Below, one piece after another: positions 8,058 to 17,078 of a stretch of 64,000 nt of DNA. This stretch comes from Patescibacteria group bacterium. Lineage in GTDB: Bacteria; Patescibacteriota; Gracilibacteria; Peribacterales; Peribacteraceae. Numbering within the stretch: position 1 is the first letter of the stretch; each line of letters starts with the position of its first letter. The notes under the pieces are model-generated. The model searched no databases. It saw only the letters and a list, made by a program, of their open reading frames with translations, and was not told the origin of the DNA. The stretch is from NCBI GenBank assembly GCA_023263945.1, contig JALQTW010000002.1, positions 186,001 through 250,000 on the forward strand. Direction: 5' to 3'. Made by a program: the position numbers and the translations under genes.

Positions 8058-8959
8058 GGGGCGCCTCTATCAGTATCATCCCGTTCTTCATCTTCCACCA
8101 GAGGAAGCGTGAGATCAGGATGAAACAACGGAGCAAGAAGAGAAGGAGTGAGTTCTTTCGACTGGGTAGGAACACGTACGGGATCTGCCTTGTTGTGATT
8201 GTTCAAATCAACAGTGAATATGGCAGAAAGTCTTCCGTCATCCGTTGGAAGATCTTCCACGATCCACACTGCTTTCGTGAGGAAAAATGTTTCCGCATCA
8301 ATCCACACCTCTCCCGTTGCCTTCAGATCATCAATGTCTGTACCACCTTCTCCTCCATGCAGAAGTTCTGCAAATTTTTCACGATTCAACGTGACGTCGT
8401 AGTGGTAATGATATCGACCATCCACTTTTTCAAATCCTTTGTCTTCCGTTACGGTGAGTGCCTGCGTTTGCGCCTTCAGAAACGTGGGGTCTGGAGTGGA
8501 AAGGGCAACACCAGACTGAGCATTGCCCTGAACATGCCACCATGTTCCCAGAAATGGCTCCACGTATTCCATCGGAACATCGGGGCGTTCCGGTTTTAAG
8601 CGAAGTGTATCAAGACGTACATACATTTCTTTTTGATTGAAGGCTATGAGGCGCCCACTCATACCAAATGCTGCAGGACTTCCGGACATGGCCCCTATGA
8701 GCGAACCAGACAGCGATGTTTCCAGTGCATTGCCTTGATCGTGCAGAACACCCTGTAAATCTATATGACCTCCCATGTGATCGTTCGAGAGAAAACCCAT
8801 GAATGTTCCGCTCATGGAGACGGAGAACACGACCGAGGAGAGTTTTTGACTTGCAAGTGCTGTTCGTTCGAGAACTTCATCGGAAGGAAGTGCCTTCGGA
8901 GGAAGACACGCAGTGAGAAGAAGCGGCACGACGAGAAGGAGAAGTCTCTTGAGGGGCAT
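8054..8959 (-). CDS. Predicted lipoprotein, possibly LolA/LppX-like fold
   Basis: 301 residues. The signal peptide MPLKRLLLLVVPLLLTAC ends in a clear lipobox (LTAC), so it is a substrate for Lgt in this window. The mature part has an amphipathic start, then alternating strands (SLIGAMSGSPAAFGMSG, EMYVRLDTLRL, GEVWIDAETFFLTKAVW) that resemble LppX/LprG-type lipid-binding lipoproteins. That fold is a guess from pattern, not a firm match. First gene of the operon with the PKD protein. Confidence 0.7.
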   Translation of the reverse strand: MPLKRLLLLVVPLLLTACLPPKALPSDEVLERTALASQKLSSVVFSVSMSGTFMGFLSNDHMGGHIDLQGVLHDQGNALETSLSGSLIGAMSGSPAAFGMSGRLIAFNQKEMYVRLDTLRLKPERPDVPMEYVEPFLGTWWHVQGNAQSGVALSTPDPTFLKAQTQALTVTEDKGFEKVDGRYHYHYDVTLNREKFAELLHGGEGGTDIDDLKATGEVWIDAETFFLTKAVWIVEDLPTDDGRLSAIFTVDLNNHNKADPVRVPTQSKELTPSLLAPLFHPDLTLPLVEDEERDDTDRGAP

Positions 8960-9017
8960 TCGTAGCGAGGATTGTGCCTGAAAAAACTACATCCTTCAAT
9001 GAAAGATGCGTCTTCTC

Positions 9018-9962
9018 TTACGGTTTTTTCCAGAGTGTTGCGTACAGGTCACTTGGTTCTTCCAGTGCAAACTGGACTGTTTTGTAGGAGCCCCGAACAT
9101 CCGAACGGAGGACAAAAACGATGTCTGCATTTTTCTTAAGAAGATAGGGAGGATCGAACGTCATCGTGATGGTGTCTCCATCCATTGCCTGTGTAAGCCT
9201 GGAAACACGATCACCGCTACTTGTCTCCAGATAATTTGCACGAAGGTCATAGCCACGTGCAGTGCCTTTATTCGTGAGGGTGATGGAACGGAGAAGATGA
9301 TCTGCCTTGTTGTCTGAAGAAATTTGGAATCGTGCGGTCTTCGCATTGTTTCCATACGATACAAACGATGGAACAGACAACATCCGAACAGTGAGAACGC
9401 CTTCCTTCACGGGTTTTGTTTCCACCGTCACCGCATCATTTTTGGAGAGTGTTGTCTTCTGTGCCGTCGTGTGAATGTCCTCTGCGGAGAGAATAGTAAT
9501 AGTGTGCTCCCCTGCCGGACTTGCTGTCTGATTGATGTCGGCCATAACGGAGATGGTCGTTGCACTACAGGCAGGAATGACAAATTTTTTCAGACGAAGA
9601 TTGGCTTCCATTCCATTGGCACCACTAAAGCGTACAGCTCGTGTGAGACGTTTGGTACCATTCGCAAGATACACGGCACGAATGTCACTTGGATCCCCAA
9701 GTCCACGATGCGTCACCGTAATACTGTCCACGGTTACATCGTTCTCACATCCTGCAGAGAGAGACAACGTCACAAAGGGAACGCGCTGCGCACCGCGTGG
9801 CACAGAACCGGAAACAACTTGATCGCGCACACTCACATCCAAACTTCCCACTCCTTCTGTTTGCACAACAGCCGATGGAGCAGGGGGAAGTGGAGCCGCC
9901 GGCCGTGCGGTGACGTCTTCATAGAAGAGAGCGAGAATGAGGGGGAGAGTAGTGAGGATCAC
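9018..9962 (-). CDS. Secreted beta-rich protein of unknown function
   Basis: 314 residues starting MILTTLPLILALFYEDV, a short signal peptide or anchor. A Pro/Ala linker (PAAPLPPAPSA) leads into two beta-rich segments of about 130 residues each: VPFVTLSLSAGCENDVTVDS and FVSYGNNAKTARFQISSDN, which may be repeats of one fold. No catalytic motif is visible. The start is GTG, placed 6 nt after a perfect-looking -10 TATACT (9969-9974, minus strand), which argues for a leaderless mRNA. Probably a surface protein; function unknown. Confidence 0.65.
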   Translation of the reverse strand: MILTTLPLILALFYEDVTARPAAPLPPAPSAVVQTEGVGSLDVSVRDQVVSGSVPRGAQRVPFVTLSLSAGCENDVTVDSITVTHRGLGDPSDIRAVYLANGTKRLTRAVRFSGANGMEANLRLKKFVIPACSATTISVMADINQTASPAGEHTITILSAEDIHTTAQKTTLSKNDAVTVETKPVKEGVLTVRMLSVPSFVSYGNNAKTARFQISSDNKADHLLRSITLTNKGTARGYDLRANYLETSSGDRVSRLTQAMDGDTITMTFDPPYLLKKNADIVFVLRSDVRGSYKTVQFALEEPSDLYATLWKKP

Positions 9963-9994
9963 GGGACTAGTATAAAGGAAAGAGATTAAAGAGG

Positions 9995-10100
9995 GATTAA
10001 GAAGAGTAAGAGAATAATAGAGTAATAGAGTACGAGGAAAAGAAAAAAGGAAAGCACAAAATATTAATCGTCCTATTATTCTATTACTCTATTATTCTTT
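9995..10100. repeat. Long inverted repeat of AATAATAGAG words
   Basis: The left arm AGAATAATAGAGTAATAG-like sequence (about 10010-10033) is the reverse complement of the right arm CTATTATTCTATTACTCTAT-like sequence (about 10075-10098), separated by about 45 A-rich bases. The arms are themselves made of reiterated AATAATAG words. It lies just downstream of the TPM-protein gene stop and may act as a terminator or stabiliser on the minus strand. Confidence 0.6.
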
Positions 10101-10976
10101 TTACCATTTCCCCCCACCCCCTCCCCCTCCGAACGACCCTCCTCCAAATCCACCGAACCCTCCCCCGCCAGATCCACGTCCCCCACCGAACCCTCCACCG
10201 GGCCCCCAGTTCCCTCCTGCCCACCAGGCTGTCTTTCCGCGTTGCTTGTAATTTTTGGAGACGACGTAATCCAAGAAGAGACCGATGGAAACCAGGATGG
10301 GAATGCTGATCCACCACGAAAAGATTGCTGTTAAGACAAGCCCTCCGATTCCTCCTACAACTCCCCCACCCCACCACGACTTGGACCGTGCAAGAATTGC
10401 AAGAATCCACTCACCAAAGAGGAAGAAAAAGAAAAAGAACACGGGAAGAAACGAAAAATCTTCATTCGAGGAAGCATAACGATCTGCCGTGTATTCACCG
10501 TCAACATGTTTCTTCATACTGTCGATTGCTTTCATAATTCCTTCTTCATATTTTCCATCACGGAAGAGCGGAACCATGTCTTTCTCCACAATGCCATGCA
10601 CCACAATATCCGGAAGCGCACCTTCTAAACCATATCCCGTTGCAATAAAAATTTCATGTCCGCTGTAATCAATGAGCATGAGGACACCATTATTTTCTTT
10701 GGTTCCTACTTTCCAGGCACGTCCCACTTCTACGGCAGCATCTGCAATGGGATAGCCGTCTAATGACCCCACAATTAAAATCGCGATTTCATTCGATGTC
10801 TGTTCCTTATATTGAAACAGTGTTGTTTCAAGATTTTGCTCTTCTTCTGTAGAAAGGATATGTGCTTCGTCCGTGATGTATCCGTCATTCACGGGGATGG
10901 AAAACGCAGCATTCGCAAGGAACGGCAGCAATGCTGCGGTGAGAATGATCCCGCAGGAGAAGAGTCGCTTCATCAT
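10101..10976 (-). CDS. TPM-domain (YgcG-type) membrane protein with glycine-rich tail
   Basis: 291 residues. Signal peptide 1-22, then the TPM domain (about 25-155) with NDGYITDEAHILS, EIAILIVGSLDG, GVLMLIDYSGHEIFIATGYG and LEGALPDIVVHGIV. Two membrane spans follow, then a tail almost entirely GGG/GGFGG ending GGGGKW. This architecture is usual for proteins encoded next to LemA, as here (2-nt gap). TPM proteins act at the membrane in stress or repair roles that are poorly defined; some TPM domains have phosphatase activity. Confidence 0.85.
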   Translation of the reverse strand: MMKRLFSCGIILTAALLPFLANAAFSIPVNDGYITDEAHILSTEEEQNLETTLFQYKEQTSNEIAILIVGSLDGYPIADAAVEVGRAWKVGTKENNGVLMLIDYSGHEIFIATGYGLEGALPDIVVHGIVEKDMVPLFRDGKYEEGIMKAIDSMKKHVDGEYTADRYASSNEDFSFLPVFFFFFFLFGEWILAILARSKSWWGGGVVGGIGGLVLTAIFSWWISIPILVSIGLFLDYVVSKNYKQRGKTAWWAGGNWGPGGGFGGGRGSGGGGFGGFGGGSFGGGGGGGKW

Positions 10977-10978
10977 GG

Positions 10979-11548
10979 TTAGAACTGAACCTGGGGGGCA
11001 TTTTCAGCGCCGCTCGTACTCTGGAAGAGTGGCTCTGACTGGAAGCCAAACATCCGTGCAAGAAGAATTCCCGGAAACATGGAAACGCGTGTGTTATAAC
11101 GTGTGGCACTGTCATTGTAATCCTTACGTGCAACCGCAATACGGTTCTCCGTTCCCTCCAACTGCGCCATGAGATCTGTAAATGCCTGCGTGGACCTCAG
11201 TTGCGGATATGCTTCCACCGTCACAAGAAGACGAGACAAGGCAGAGTCAAATCCCTGTGCGGCACTGATCATATCGGTGCGATTCCCCACCTGATTTGCC
11301 TGCGCCCATGCACTGCGTGCGTTCGTCACATCGGTAAGTGTTTCTCTCTCAAAATTCGCAGAACCCTTCACGGTACTTACCAAGTTTGGAACAAGATCCG
11401 AGCGCCGCTGGTACTGCGTTTCCACCTGTGCCCAACTTTGATTCACGCCCAGATGTGCGGAGACAAAACTGTTATAGGAAGAAATGAGCCAACCAATGAG
11501 AACGATGGCAATGACTCCAAGAACAATCCACAGTGTTTTGCGATTCAT
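10979..11548 (-). CDS. lemA: LemA family protein
   Basis: 189 residues. N-terminal membrane anchor (TLWIVLGVIAIVLIGWLI) followed by the LemA helical core: YNSFVSAHLGVNQSWAQVE, YQRRSDLVPNLVSTVKG, ANFERETLTDVTNAR and LRSTQAFTDLMAQLEGTENRI. Function is not established for the family. It is the first gene of a two-gene operon with the TPM protein. The -10 TATACT (11574-11579, minus strand) lies 25 nt before the ATG, so this mRNA has a short leader, unlike many neighbours. Confidence 0.93.
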   Translation of the reverse strand: MNRKTLWIVLGVIAIVLIGWLISSYNSFVSAHLGVNQSWAQVETQYQRRSDLVPNLVSTVKGSANFERETLTDVTNARSAWAQANQVGNRTDMISAAQGFDSALSRLLVTVEAYPQLRSTQAFTDLMAQLEGTENRIAVARKDYNDSATRYNTRVSMFPGILLARMFGFQSEPLFQSTSGAENAPQVQF

Positions 11549-11594
11549 GATGAAAAGAGGAAATAGGAATCGTAGTATAGCATATTTTTTGCCC

Positions 11595-12188
11595 CTATTG
11601 TTTCATCTCAATTTTTGCCCATAGAACCTGTTGTCCAGGTGCTGTTACGGAAGGATCATCCAGCGTGACGCCGTAGTACGTAAACGCACGCAGATCGTCC
11701 TGTCCTTGGAACGTATTCACAAAGGATCCGTACACTTTTTCCAGGGGACCTGTTTTGATGTACGCAGAAGGATCCGCCCTCATAATCCAGCCAATGTACT
11801 GTTTTCCCGCAGGTGGTGGCGTCAGGTTGATAACCGTTGCCAAGAGCGAAAACACTCCCCCGTCCCAGGAAGTCTGTACCGTTCCATAGGCGTTGCCGCT
11901 ATCTGCATGAATGGCTCCTTCCGCGTCATAGTCCTCCACCATCATGCTCGTGCGGTCCGGCGGTGGAAGCGATGACAAAACAGACGACGCCTGAGAAGAC
12001 GTCACCTGCTCTTCGCTCGACGATGCAAAGGAAGACGGAAATGAGGAAACCAATGTCTTCGATGAAGAGATGGATACTGAGCTCGAAGATGAAGAGGATG
12101 ATGATTCATCAACAATGGGCATTTCTTCTTCACCACAGGCAGTGAGCATCGTAAGAACAACCATGATGAGGAAGATGCGAGGGGACAT
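11595..12188 (-). CDS. Lipoprotein with poly-Ser linker and RskA-like C-terminal domain
   Basis: About 197 residues. The signal MSPRIFLIMVVLTMLTAC ends in a lipobox. A serine-rich linker (ESSSSSSSSSVSISSSK and more) spans about residues 25-65. The C-terminal domain contains YIGWIMRADPSAYIKTG and DLRAFTYYGVTLDD, which resemble the protein at 13489-14004 and, loosely, the extracytoplasmic domain of anti-sigma-K factors. The start at 12188 is chosen because extended -10 TGC TACGAT (12197-12202, minus strand) ends 8 nt upstream. Confidence 0.75.
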   Translation of the reverse strand: MSPRIFLIMVVLTMLTACGEEEMPIVDESSSSSSSSSVSISSSKTLVSSFPSSFASSSEEQVTSSQASSVLSSLPPPDRTSMMVEDYDAEGAIHADSGNAYGTVQTSWDGGVFSLLATVINLTPPPAGKQYIGWIMRADPSAYIKTGPLEKVYGSFVNTFQGQDDLRAFTYYGVTLDDPSVTAPGQQVLWAKIEMKQ

Positions 12189-12215
12189 CACAGGAAATCG
12201 TAGCACGATCGCTCC

Positions 12216-12746
12216 TTAGGAATCGAGAACGAAGCGGTACGGTTTCTTCGCCCAGGGTCCTGCGTAGTCAATACCAATGCGCGGTGTGCGTCGGATTTTC
12301 TTACTGGAAACAGTTTCCCCTTCTTCTATCCAGAGTTCTGATGAAGGATCGATCAACATCCCATTCAAACTCCTATCAATCTGAAAATGTCGTGTCAGTC
12401 TCCCCGGTCCACGCGAATCGAGTGTTCCCCGGATGAGAACGGCGGAGGGATCATTGATCTCTCCTGTCACCGCATTAAGCATCCAGTACATGCCATAGAT
12501 GAAGTACACGTACCACACTCCCCCCTCACAAAACATCACTTCATTCCGTTTCGTTCTTCCTTTGGATCCATGACACGCAAGGTCCAACGGACCATCATAA
12601 GCTTCAGTTTCGGTAATGATGGACCTGTGAATGCTCCCATCCGGTAGCTTTCGAACAAGATTCTTCCCAAGAAGTTCAGGCGCAACCTCTAAAACAGGTC
12701 GTTGAAAGAAGGAAACATCGACAATATGCGATGAGCGCATAATCAT
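12216..12746 (-). CDS. DNA-3-methyladenine glycosylase (AAG/MPG family)
   Basis: 176 residues. The enzyme flips out and excises alkylated purines to begin base-excision repair. ELLGKNLVRKLPDG, the catalytic ITETEAYDGPLDLACH, GRTKRNEVMF, VYFIYGMYWMLNAV and AVLIRG are all conserved AAG blocks; the active glutamate is the second E of TETEAY. Length is near the bacterial norm (about 190). The -10 TACACT (12755-12760, minus strand) ends 8 nt before the ATG. Confidence 0.93.
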   Translation of the reverse strand: MIMRSSHIVDVSFFQRPVLEVAPELLGKNLVRKLPDGSIHRSIITETEAYDGPLDLACHGSKGRTKRNEVMFCEGGVWYVYFIYGMYWMLNAVTGEINDPSAVLIRGTLDSRGPGRLTRHFQIDRSLNGMLIDPSSELWIEEGETVSSKKIRRTPRIGIDYAGPWAKKPYRFVLDS

Positions 12747-12760
12747 GGAGCCCTAGTGTA

Positions 12761-13340
12761 TGCCACAATTTCTTTCTGAACGACTTCTTTGCATAAATTT
12801 TTACTTGATGATGTAATCATCTTTTTATGTCTTACAAACTGACAAAAAAATGATTCTGTCGAGGTCAGATTGAACAAATTATGTATACAATATTTTTCAG
12901 TTTTAAGATCCATTCAGAACATCGATATTTCCTCTCTCTGAAGCCATTCTTTCACGTACTTGCCATTATGGAAAGTTTTGTACACATTTCGTGTTCGAAA
13001 GAATACTGGACACCAAAAGGGGCGTCCCTACAATCTCCGCCTCCCTCTTCCCGGGAGTATAATGAAGCCAGTGAAACAGCTCCAGTACCGCGTTTCACGT
13101 CCACTCGTGGTTACCCACGTGCTCCTCATTTCCATCCTGACAATGTCGATGGTGATGAGCCTCCCCAGCCTCTCCTAGGGATAGGACGTGAAGCACCGGA
13201 CGCCCTGTGACACAGAAACACACACAGAGCACCACCTCTCACACGCGAACTCATGCACTTGCAGGGATCTGCACGCGAAGAGGGAATTTTTGTAGCCCAA
13301 TGTCTGCCGTTTCGATTGAGCATTGGCTCAAATTTGCATA
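12761..13340. other. Gene-poor stretch, no supported gene
   Basis: About 580 bases without a convincing gene. The first 170 are AT-rich. A 38-codon frame at 13062-13178 (MKPVKQLQYRVSRP, then a hydrophobic run) is the only candidate, preceded by GGGAG and a TATAAT, but it has no other support. At about 13292-13325, AGCCCAATG and CATTGGCT can pair as a hairpin. Confidence 0.4.
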
Positions 13341-13350
13341 AATCGATATC

Positions 13351-13505
13351 AAGATGAGAAAGTTCCAAATGCAAAATGCCAAATTCCAAACAAACAAAAA
13401 GTGAAAACTTCCAAGAATCAAAAGTTTGCATTTTTTCTCTTTTTTCTTTTAAAGCTTGTTTGGCCTTTGGACTTTGTCATTTGGCATTTCACCTTTCATA
13501 CCTCT
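13351..13505. repeat. Repeated-word inverted repeat (TTCCAAA / TTTGGCA words)
   Basis: Left half reiterates AAGTTCCAAATGC, AAATGCCAAATTCCAAAC and AACTTCCAAG. The right half reiterates TTTGGCCTTTGG, ACTTTGTCATTTGGCATTT, which is largely complementary. A TTTTTTCTCTTTTTTCTTTT tract sits in the middle. Located just beyond the 3' end of the lipoprotein gene at 13489. Confidence 0.55.
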
Positions 13506-14004
13506 TCACCGTCCCTTCCCCCACCACTTTCCCTACCGTATTTACATCAGTATCTGTCTCCAGCGTAACGAGGAACGTTGTGAACGCGCGATAATCTTTC
13601 TTCCCTTCAAACATGAGACCCATGCGGACATCTCCTGTAGGACTTGAAAACGTCCCCATACGAACTGTTGTTGTTCCATCAGTAATCCAGCCATCGTAGT
13701 GTGTTCCCTTTGCAGGGACGGGACTATTGATACGCGCATTCACGGCAAATGTTCCATCCTGAAAGTACTGTGCATTGGCAACACCACTAATGGCAATGCC
13801 CGGTTCACTCCCCGTTACGGCTCCATACGCAAACCAGTTCTCTTCTCCATGAGCAGGTTTCTTCTGTGCTTCCTGTGACGGCATGATGACGCGGAACACA
13901 TCGGCACCCTGCGCTTCACTGGAAACTTCTGGTCCTGCCTTTCGGCAGGCAGCGAGTGACAACAGAGAAACAATGACGAGGGTAGATGCAATGCGAGCGT
14001 TCAT
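13489..14004 (-). CDS. Lipoprotein, paralogue of the 11595-12188 protein
   Basis: 171 residues. Signal MNARIASTLVIVSLLSLAAC has a lipobox. The mature domain shows THYDGWITDGTTTVRMG and DYRAFTTFLVTLETD, matching the pattern Y-GWI ... D-RAFT ... VTL seen in the other lipoprotein, but without a poly-Ser linker. The shared domain loosely resembles RskA-type anti-sigma extracytoplasmic domains. A -10 TATCCT lies about 21 nt upstream of the start, after a pyrimidine-rich leader. Confidence 0.7.
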   Translation of the reverse strand: MNARIASTLVIVSLLSLAACRKAGPEVSSEAQGADVFRVIMPSQEAQKKPAHGEENWFAYGAVTGSEPGIAISGVANAQYFQDGTFAVNARINSPVPAKGTHYDGWITDGTTTVRMGTFSSPTGDVRMGLMFEGKKDYRAFTTFLVTLETDTDVNTVGKVVGEGTVKRYER

Positions 14005-14061
14005 AGGAAAGAAGAAAGGACGGCAAGGATAGCATGGCAGATTGTCTTGTCGAGCACTTCA

Positions 14062-16041
14062 TTACCACAGAAGTCCCGGTTGTCGTGCCTCACTCTGTGC
14101 TCGTTCAAACTCTGCATGTTTGCGTGCATCCTCCCGCATGGTGCGGTAGCTCTTGGCATCTTTGGGATACCGCTTTTCCAGAATTTCTGTAAGCCGAGCC
14201 AGCTCCTCGACGTTCGTGGAAAGTGCAATGAAGTGCGTGTTCTCCAGAATGGCACGGGAGAAGCGCGTGAGAAGTTCATCGATGGTTTTCTTTTGGAGCG
14301 TGACGAGATCGGGATTTACCTGGAGTGCTGCTTCCACGTACGAGCGTGTAATGCCGAGATCATTAAAGTGATTCAAGTTGTACGCTCGTTCGTACGATTT
14401 CAGTGCATCGTCATAGCGTTTTTGCTGCATGGCAATGTCTCCCTGAAGTCTCCATGCCCGCGCATCTTCGGGATTCTGCTGAAATGCGCGTTCAATAGAG
14501 TTTTGTGCCTCTGTGAAGAGCTTTTTCTTGATCAATAATTGTGTTCGGCTTAGTTGAAGATCGCGCGAAAATAACTCCCCACTACTCTTGTTATAAAAAT
14601 ACAACGCCCGCGCATCATTCCCGTTTGCTTCTTCATGACGACCGAGCGATGAGAGAACGAGAAACCGTCCTTCCACAAGAGCGATAACGAGGAAAGCTGT
14701 TGCCAGAAGAATCTCCACTTTTCCGGCCAGACGTTCTGTGGGTGGTGGCACTTTGGGAAGCGTGCGAAGTTTGGGAAGTGCGAGGAAAGTGAGAAAGAGC
14801 GTGAACGGAAGTGCAATACCGAGAAACTGAAGGTTATAGTCGATCAGATTATGCACCGTGACACCCACGGTGGAGACAAGGAGGAATGGAAGCCAGTCGA
14901 TATCGCTGGAGTGACGTTTTTCAATCCAGTAGATAGAGACCATCAGTCGCCATGCTGTTCCCCAAATGAGGAAGAGAATGGCGATCAAGAAGATAGCTGC
15001 AGGAATCCCCCGTTCTACCGCATATTTCAAGAAAACGTTATGGGAATGATCAGACGTTTCCAGAATGCGATCTTGAAGTCTCGGCTGAATAAATCGGAAC
15101 GAATACGGTCCCCACCCGACAATAGGATGGGCCATGGAAAGTTGTAGTGACTCTTTCCAGAAATTCAGACGTTCCGTCACAGAAGAAGACCCCTCCGCTG
15201 CAGAGAATGTTACTTTCTCTGTCACCGATTGCACATGATGGAAATGACTGCGCAGTGCATTGGCTCCAACGAATGTCACCACCGCAACGATGACGACCAG
15301 TGCCCCCGAGCGCAACATCTGATTCCATTCACGAACCATGTCATCGCGGTAACTCCAGAGGTAAATGAGAGCCAGGAGTCCCAGTTGCCCGAAGAACACG
15401 AGCACTCCTCCGCGTGAGTAACTTAAGAACAAACATCCGATCATGAATCCAAGGAGTGCGCTCCCAATCACCCAGCTGGTCATTTTCCGAATTTTCCTGA
15501 GGAGATACGCAAACGCAGGCCAGATGAGAAGCAAGTATTCCGCCCATGCATTCGGCCAGTAGTCTGTTGAAAAACGAGGATCGAAAAATGTTCCTGTGAA
15601 GCGCGCAACGGGTTGTGTGACATACACGACAAATCCAATGCCGCATGCAATGATGGTAAGTACGGCAAGGAAGGTGAGCACACGATTCACAAAGCGCGAT
15701 TCATCATCGCTGCTTCGAAGCACATACAACATAGTGAGTGCCAACCCGACGGACTGAAACACTTCATCGAGTCCATAATTCTTCGTGCGCGAAAGGAAGT
15801 AACTGAGGATAGTCCATCCAACCAGGAGAAGGAGAAGCGTCCACAGATTCGGATGCGCGACATAAATACGTTCATTCGGTTTCCGTCTCCTCCAGGCATA
15901 CCAGGAAAACGTGAGGAATCCTGCAATACCAATCAGGAGCCACTTTGTTTCCAGTGTCTTTCCCCCTTTCCACAGAACGACAACGGAAAGAAGCAAAAGA
16001 ATGAGCGTTGCCGGATCAATCCAGGAACGGAGGGATTTCAT
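14062..16041 (-). CDS. O-antigen ligase/WzyC-like membrane protein with TPR tail
   Basis: 659 residues. About eleven membrane spans up to residue 450. FLSYSRGGVLVF and the large loop VGWGPYSFRFIQP...TSDHSHNVFLKYAVERG carry the Wzy_C/RfaL arginine, histidine and asparagine signature. Such proteins join or polymerise lipid-linked glycans outside the membrane. Residues about 490-590 form TPR-like helices (ARAWRLQGDIAMQQKRYDDALKSYERAY, shown in part). The -10 TATCAT (16050-16055, minus strand) ends 8 nt before the ATG, suggesting a leaderless mRNA. Confidence 0.85.
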   Translation of the reverse strand: MKSLRSWIDPATLILLLLSVVVLWKGGKTLETKWLLIGIAGFLTFSWYAWRRRKPNERIYVAHPNLWTLLLLLVGWTILSYFLSRTKNYGLDEVFQSVGLALTMLYVLRSSDDESRFVNRVLTFLAVLTIIACGIGFVVYVTQPVARFTGTFFDPRFSTDYWPNAWAEYLLLIWPAFAYLLRKIRKMTSWVIGSALLGFMIGCLFLSYSRGGVLVFFGQLGLLALIYLWSYRDDMVREWNQMLRSGALVVIVAVVTFVGANALRSHFHHVQSVTEKVTFSAAEGSSSVTERLNFWKESLQLSMAHPIVGWGPYSFRFIQPRLQDRILETSDHSHNVFLKYAVERGIPAAIFLIAILFLIWGTAWRLMVSIYWIEKRHSSDIDWLPFLLVSTVGVTVHNLIDYNLQFLGIALPFTLFLTFLALPKLRTLPKVPPPTERLAGKVEILLATAFLVIALVEGRFLVLSSLGRHEEANGNDARALYFYNKSSGELFSRDLQLSRTQLLIKKKLFTEAQNSIERAFQQNPEDARAWRLQGDIAMQQKRYDDALKSYERAYNLNHFNDLGITRSYVEAALQVNPDLVTLQKKTIDELLTRFSRAILENTHFIALSTNVEELARLTEILEKRYPKDAKSYRTMREDARKHAEFERAQSEARQPGLLW

Positions 16042-16086
16042 TACTGGTCATGATAGCGTGGGTTGAACGGGAAAAGCTATCGCCCT

Positions 16087-16599
16087 TTAGGCAACTTCTC
16101 GATACATATCAAAGGTATGTTCAAAAACGCGTTCTATCATCTGTGGGTCATCACTCGCAATGGGAATGATATTCTGCATCATTAAAGTCTTCCTGAGTTC
16201 CCTATATCCGGTTTGGAAATCTGAAAGGTTGGCCCACTGCGTGCCTTCTGGTACGTCTGCAAGAATAGATTGAATAATAGGTTTTTCCTGAATAGCAAAA
16301 ACGCACAATGCAATCATTTCATCATCAGGTTCGAGGGCTACAACGACATCATGCTCTTTCAAAGCGTGAATCGAGGGTTCACAAAGAACCCCTTTGTGAT
16401 CTCTCCTGATTTCTTGTTGCTCAAAAAGAACAGGAAGTAAAAGATTTTGAGCCACGACTTCAATCCTCATACGAAGCGCCTGTGTTGTTTCCCAAACACG
16501 TTGCAATGTGTTTTTTCTATTCACATCCTCTGGAAGCAAAAGGCGATCGTGTTCGCAAGCCACCTCTGGCTCAATAACAAGAATCTGACAAGGTTTCAT
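16087..16599 (-). CDS. Hypothetical protein
   Basis: 170 residues, soluble, not recognised. It begins MKPCQILVIEPEVACEHD and contains VVVALEPDDEMIALCVFAIQ and a C-terminal region rich in short helices (QMIERVFEHTFDMYREVA). The alternating V/I strands with acidic turns could suit a Rossmann-type or receiver-like fold, but there is no conserved phosphorylation or nucleotide motif I can point to. A GTG at 16617 is an alternative start. Confidence 0.55.
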   Translation of the reverse strand: MKPCQILVIEPEVACEHDRLLLPEDVNRKNTLQRVWETTQALRMRIEVVAQNLLLPVLFEQQEIRRDHKGVLCEPSIHALKEHDVVVALEPDDEMIALCVFAIQEKPIIQSILADVPEGTQWANLSDFQTGYRELRKTLMMQNIIPIASDDPQMIERVFEHTFDMYREVA

Positions 16600-16684
16600 G
16601 TCGCTATTCAAGCGCACATTGATATACTGTCAACATTGATTTTTCCGCTATGCAAGGGTATCCTTCCCTTTTACCCCTCCCGCT

Positions 16685-17077
16685 ATGGACCCACTCGTTC
16701 ACTTTGAAATTCCCGTTCAGGATTTAGAAAAAGCCCGTGCATTCTATGGCAGCCTTTTTGGATGGGATTTGCAAGATTGGCCCATGCCCGATGGATCCAC
16801 ATATATAGGAGTACGCACAACGCCAGTGGATGAAACAACACGCATACCGCTCAAGCCCGGTGCCATCAATGGCGGCATTATGAAGAAGAATGAACATGCG
16901 AAAGCTCCCATTTTTGCCATCACAGTTTCATCCATCGACGAGTACATTCCGAAGATTGAAAACGCAGGCGGAAAAGTGGTGATGTCGAAAGTGGACATGA
17001 TGGGCATGGGATTCTATGCCTATGTGACAGACCCTGAAGGAACGGTTCTTGGTTTGTGGGAAGACATAGAGAAATAG
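16685..17077 (+). CDS. VOC-family (glyoxalase/bleomycin-resistance-like) protein
   Basis: 130 residues. Two beta-alpha-beta-beta-beta modules: VHFEIPVQDLEKARAFYGSL with FGWDLQDW, and FAITVSSIDEYIPKIENAGG with YAYVTDPEGTVLGLWE. Family members bind a divalent metal; the H7 and terminal E positions fit. The substrate is unknown. A TTGATT/TATCCT promoter with 17-nt spacing (16636-16664) lies 20 nt upstream. Confidence 0.88.
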   Translation: MDPLVHFEIPVQDLEKARAFYGSLFGWDLQDWPMPDGSTYIGVRTTPVDETTRIPLKPGAINGGIMKKNEHAKAPIFAITVSSIDEYIPKIENAGGKVVMSKVDMMGMGFYAYVTDPEGTVLGLWEDIEK

Positions 17078-17078
17078 A

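Noticed and set aside
13062..13178. 38-codon frame (MKPVKQLQYRVSRP...) with GGGAG and TATAAT upstream
   Set aside because: The TATAAT overlaps the start codon and there is no other support; kept only as a note in the gene-poor stretch.
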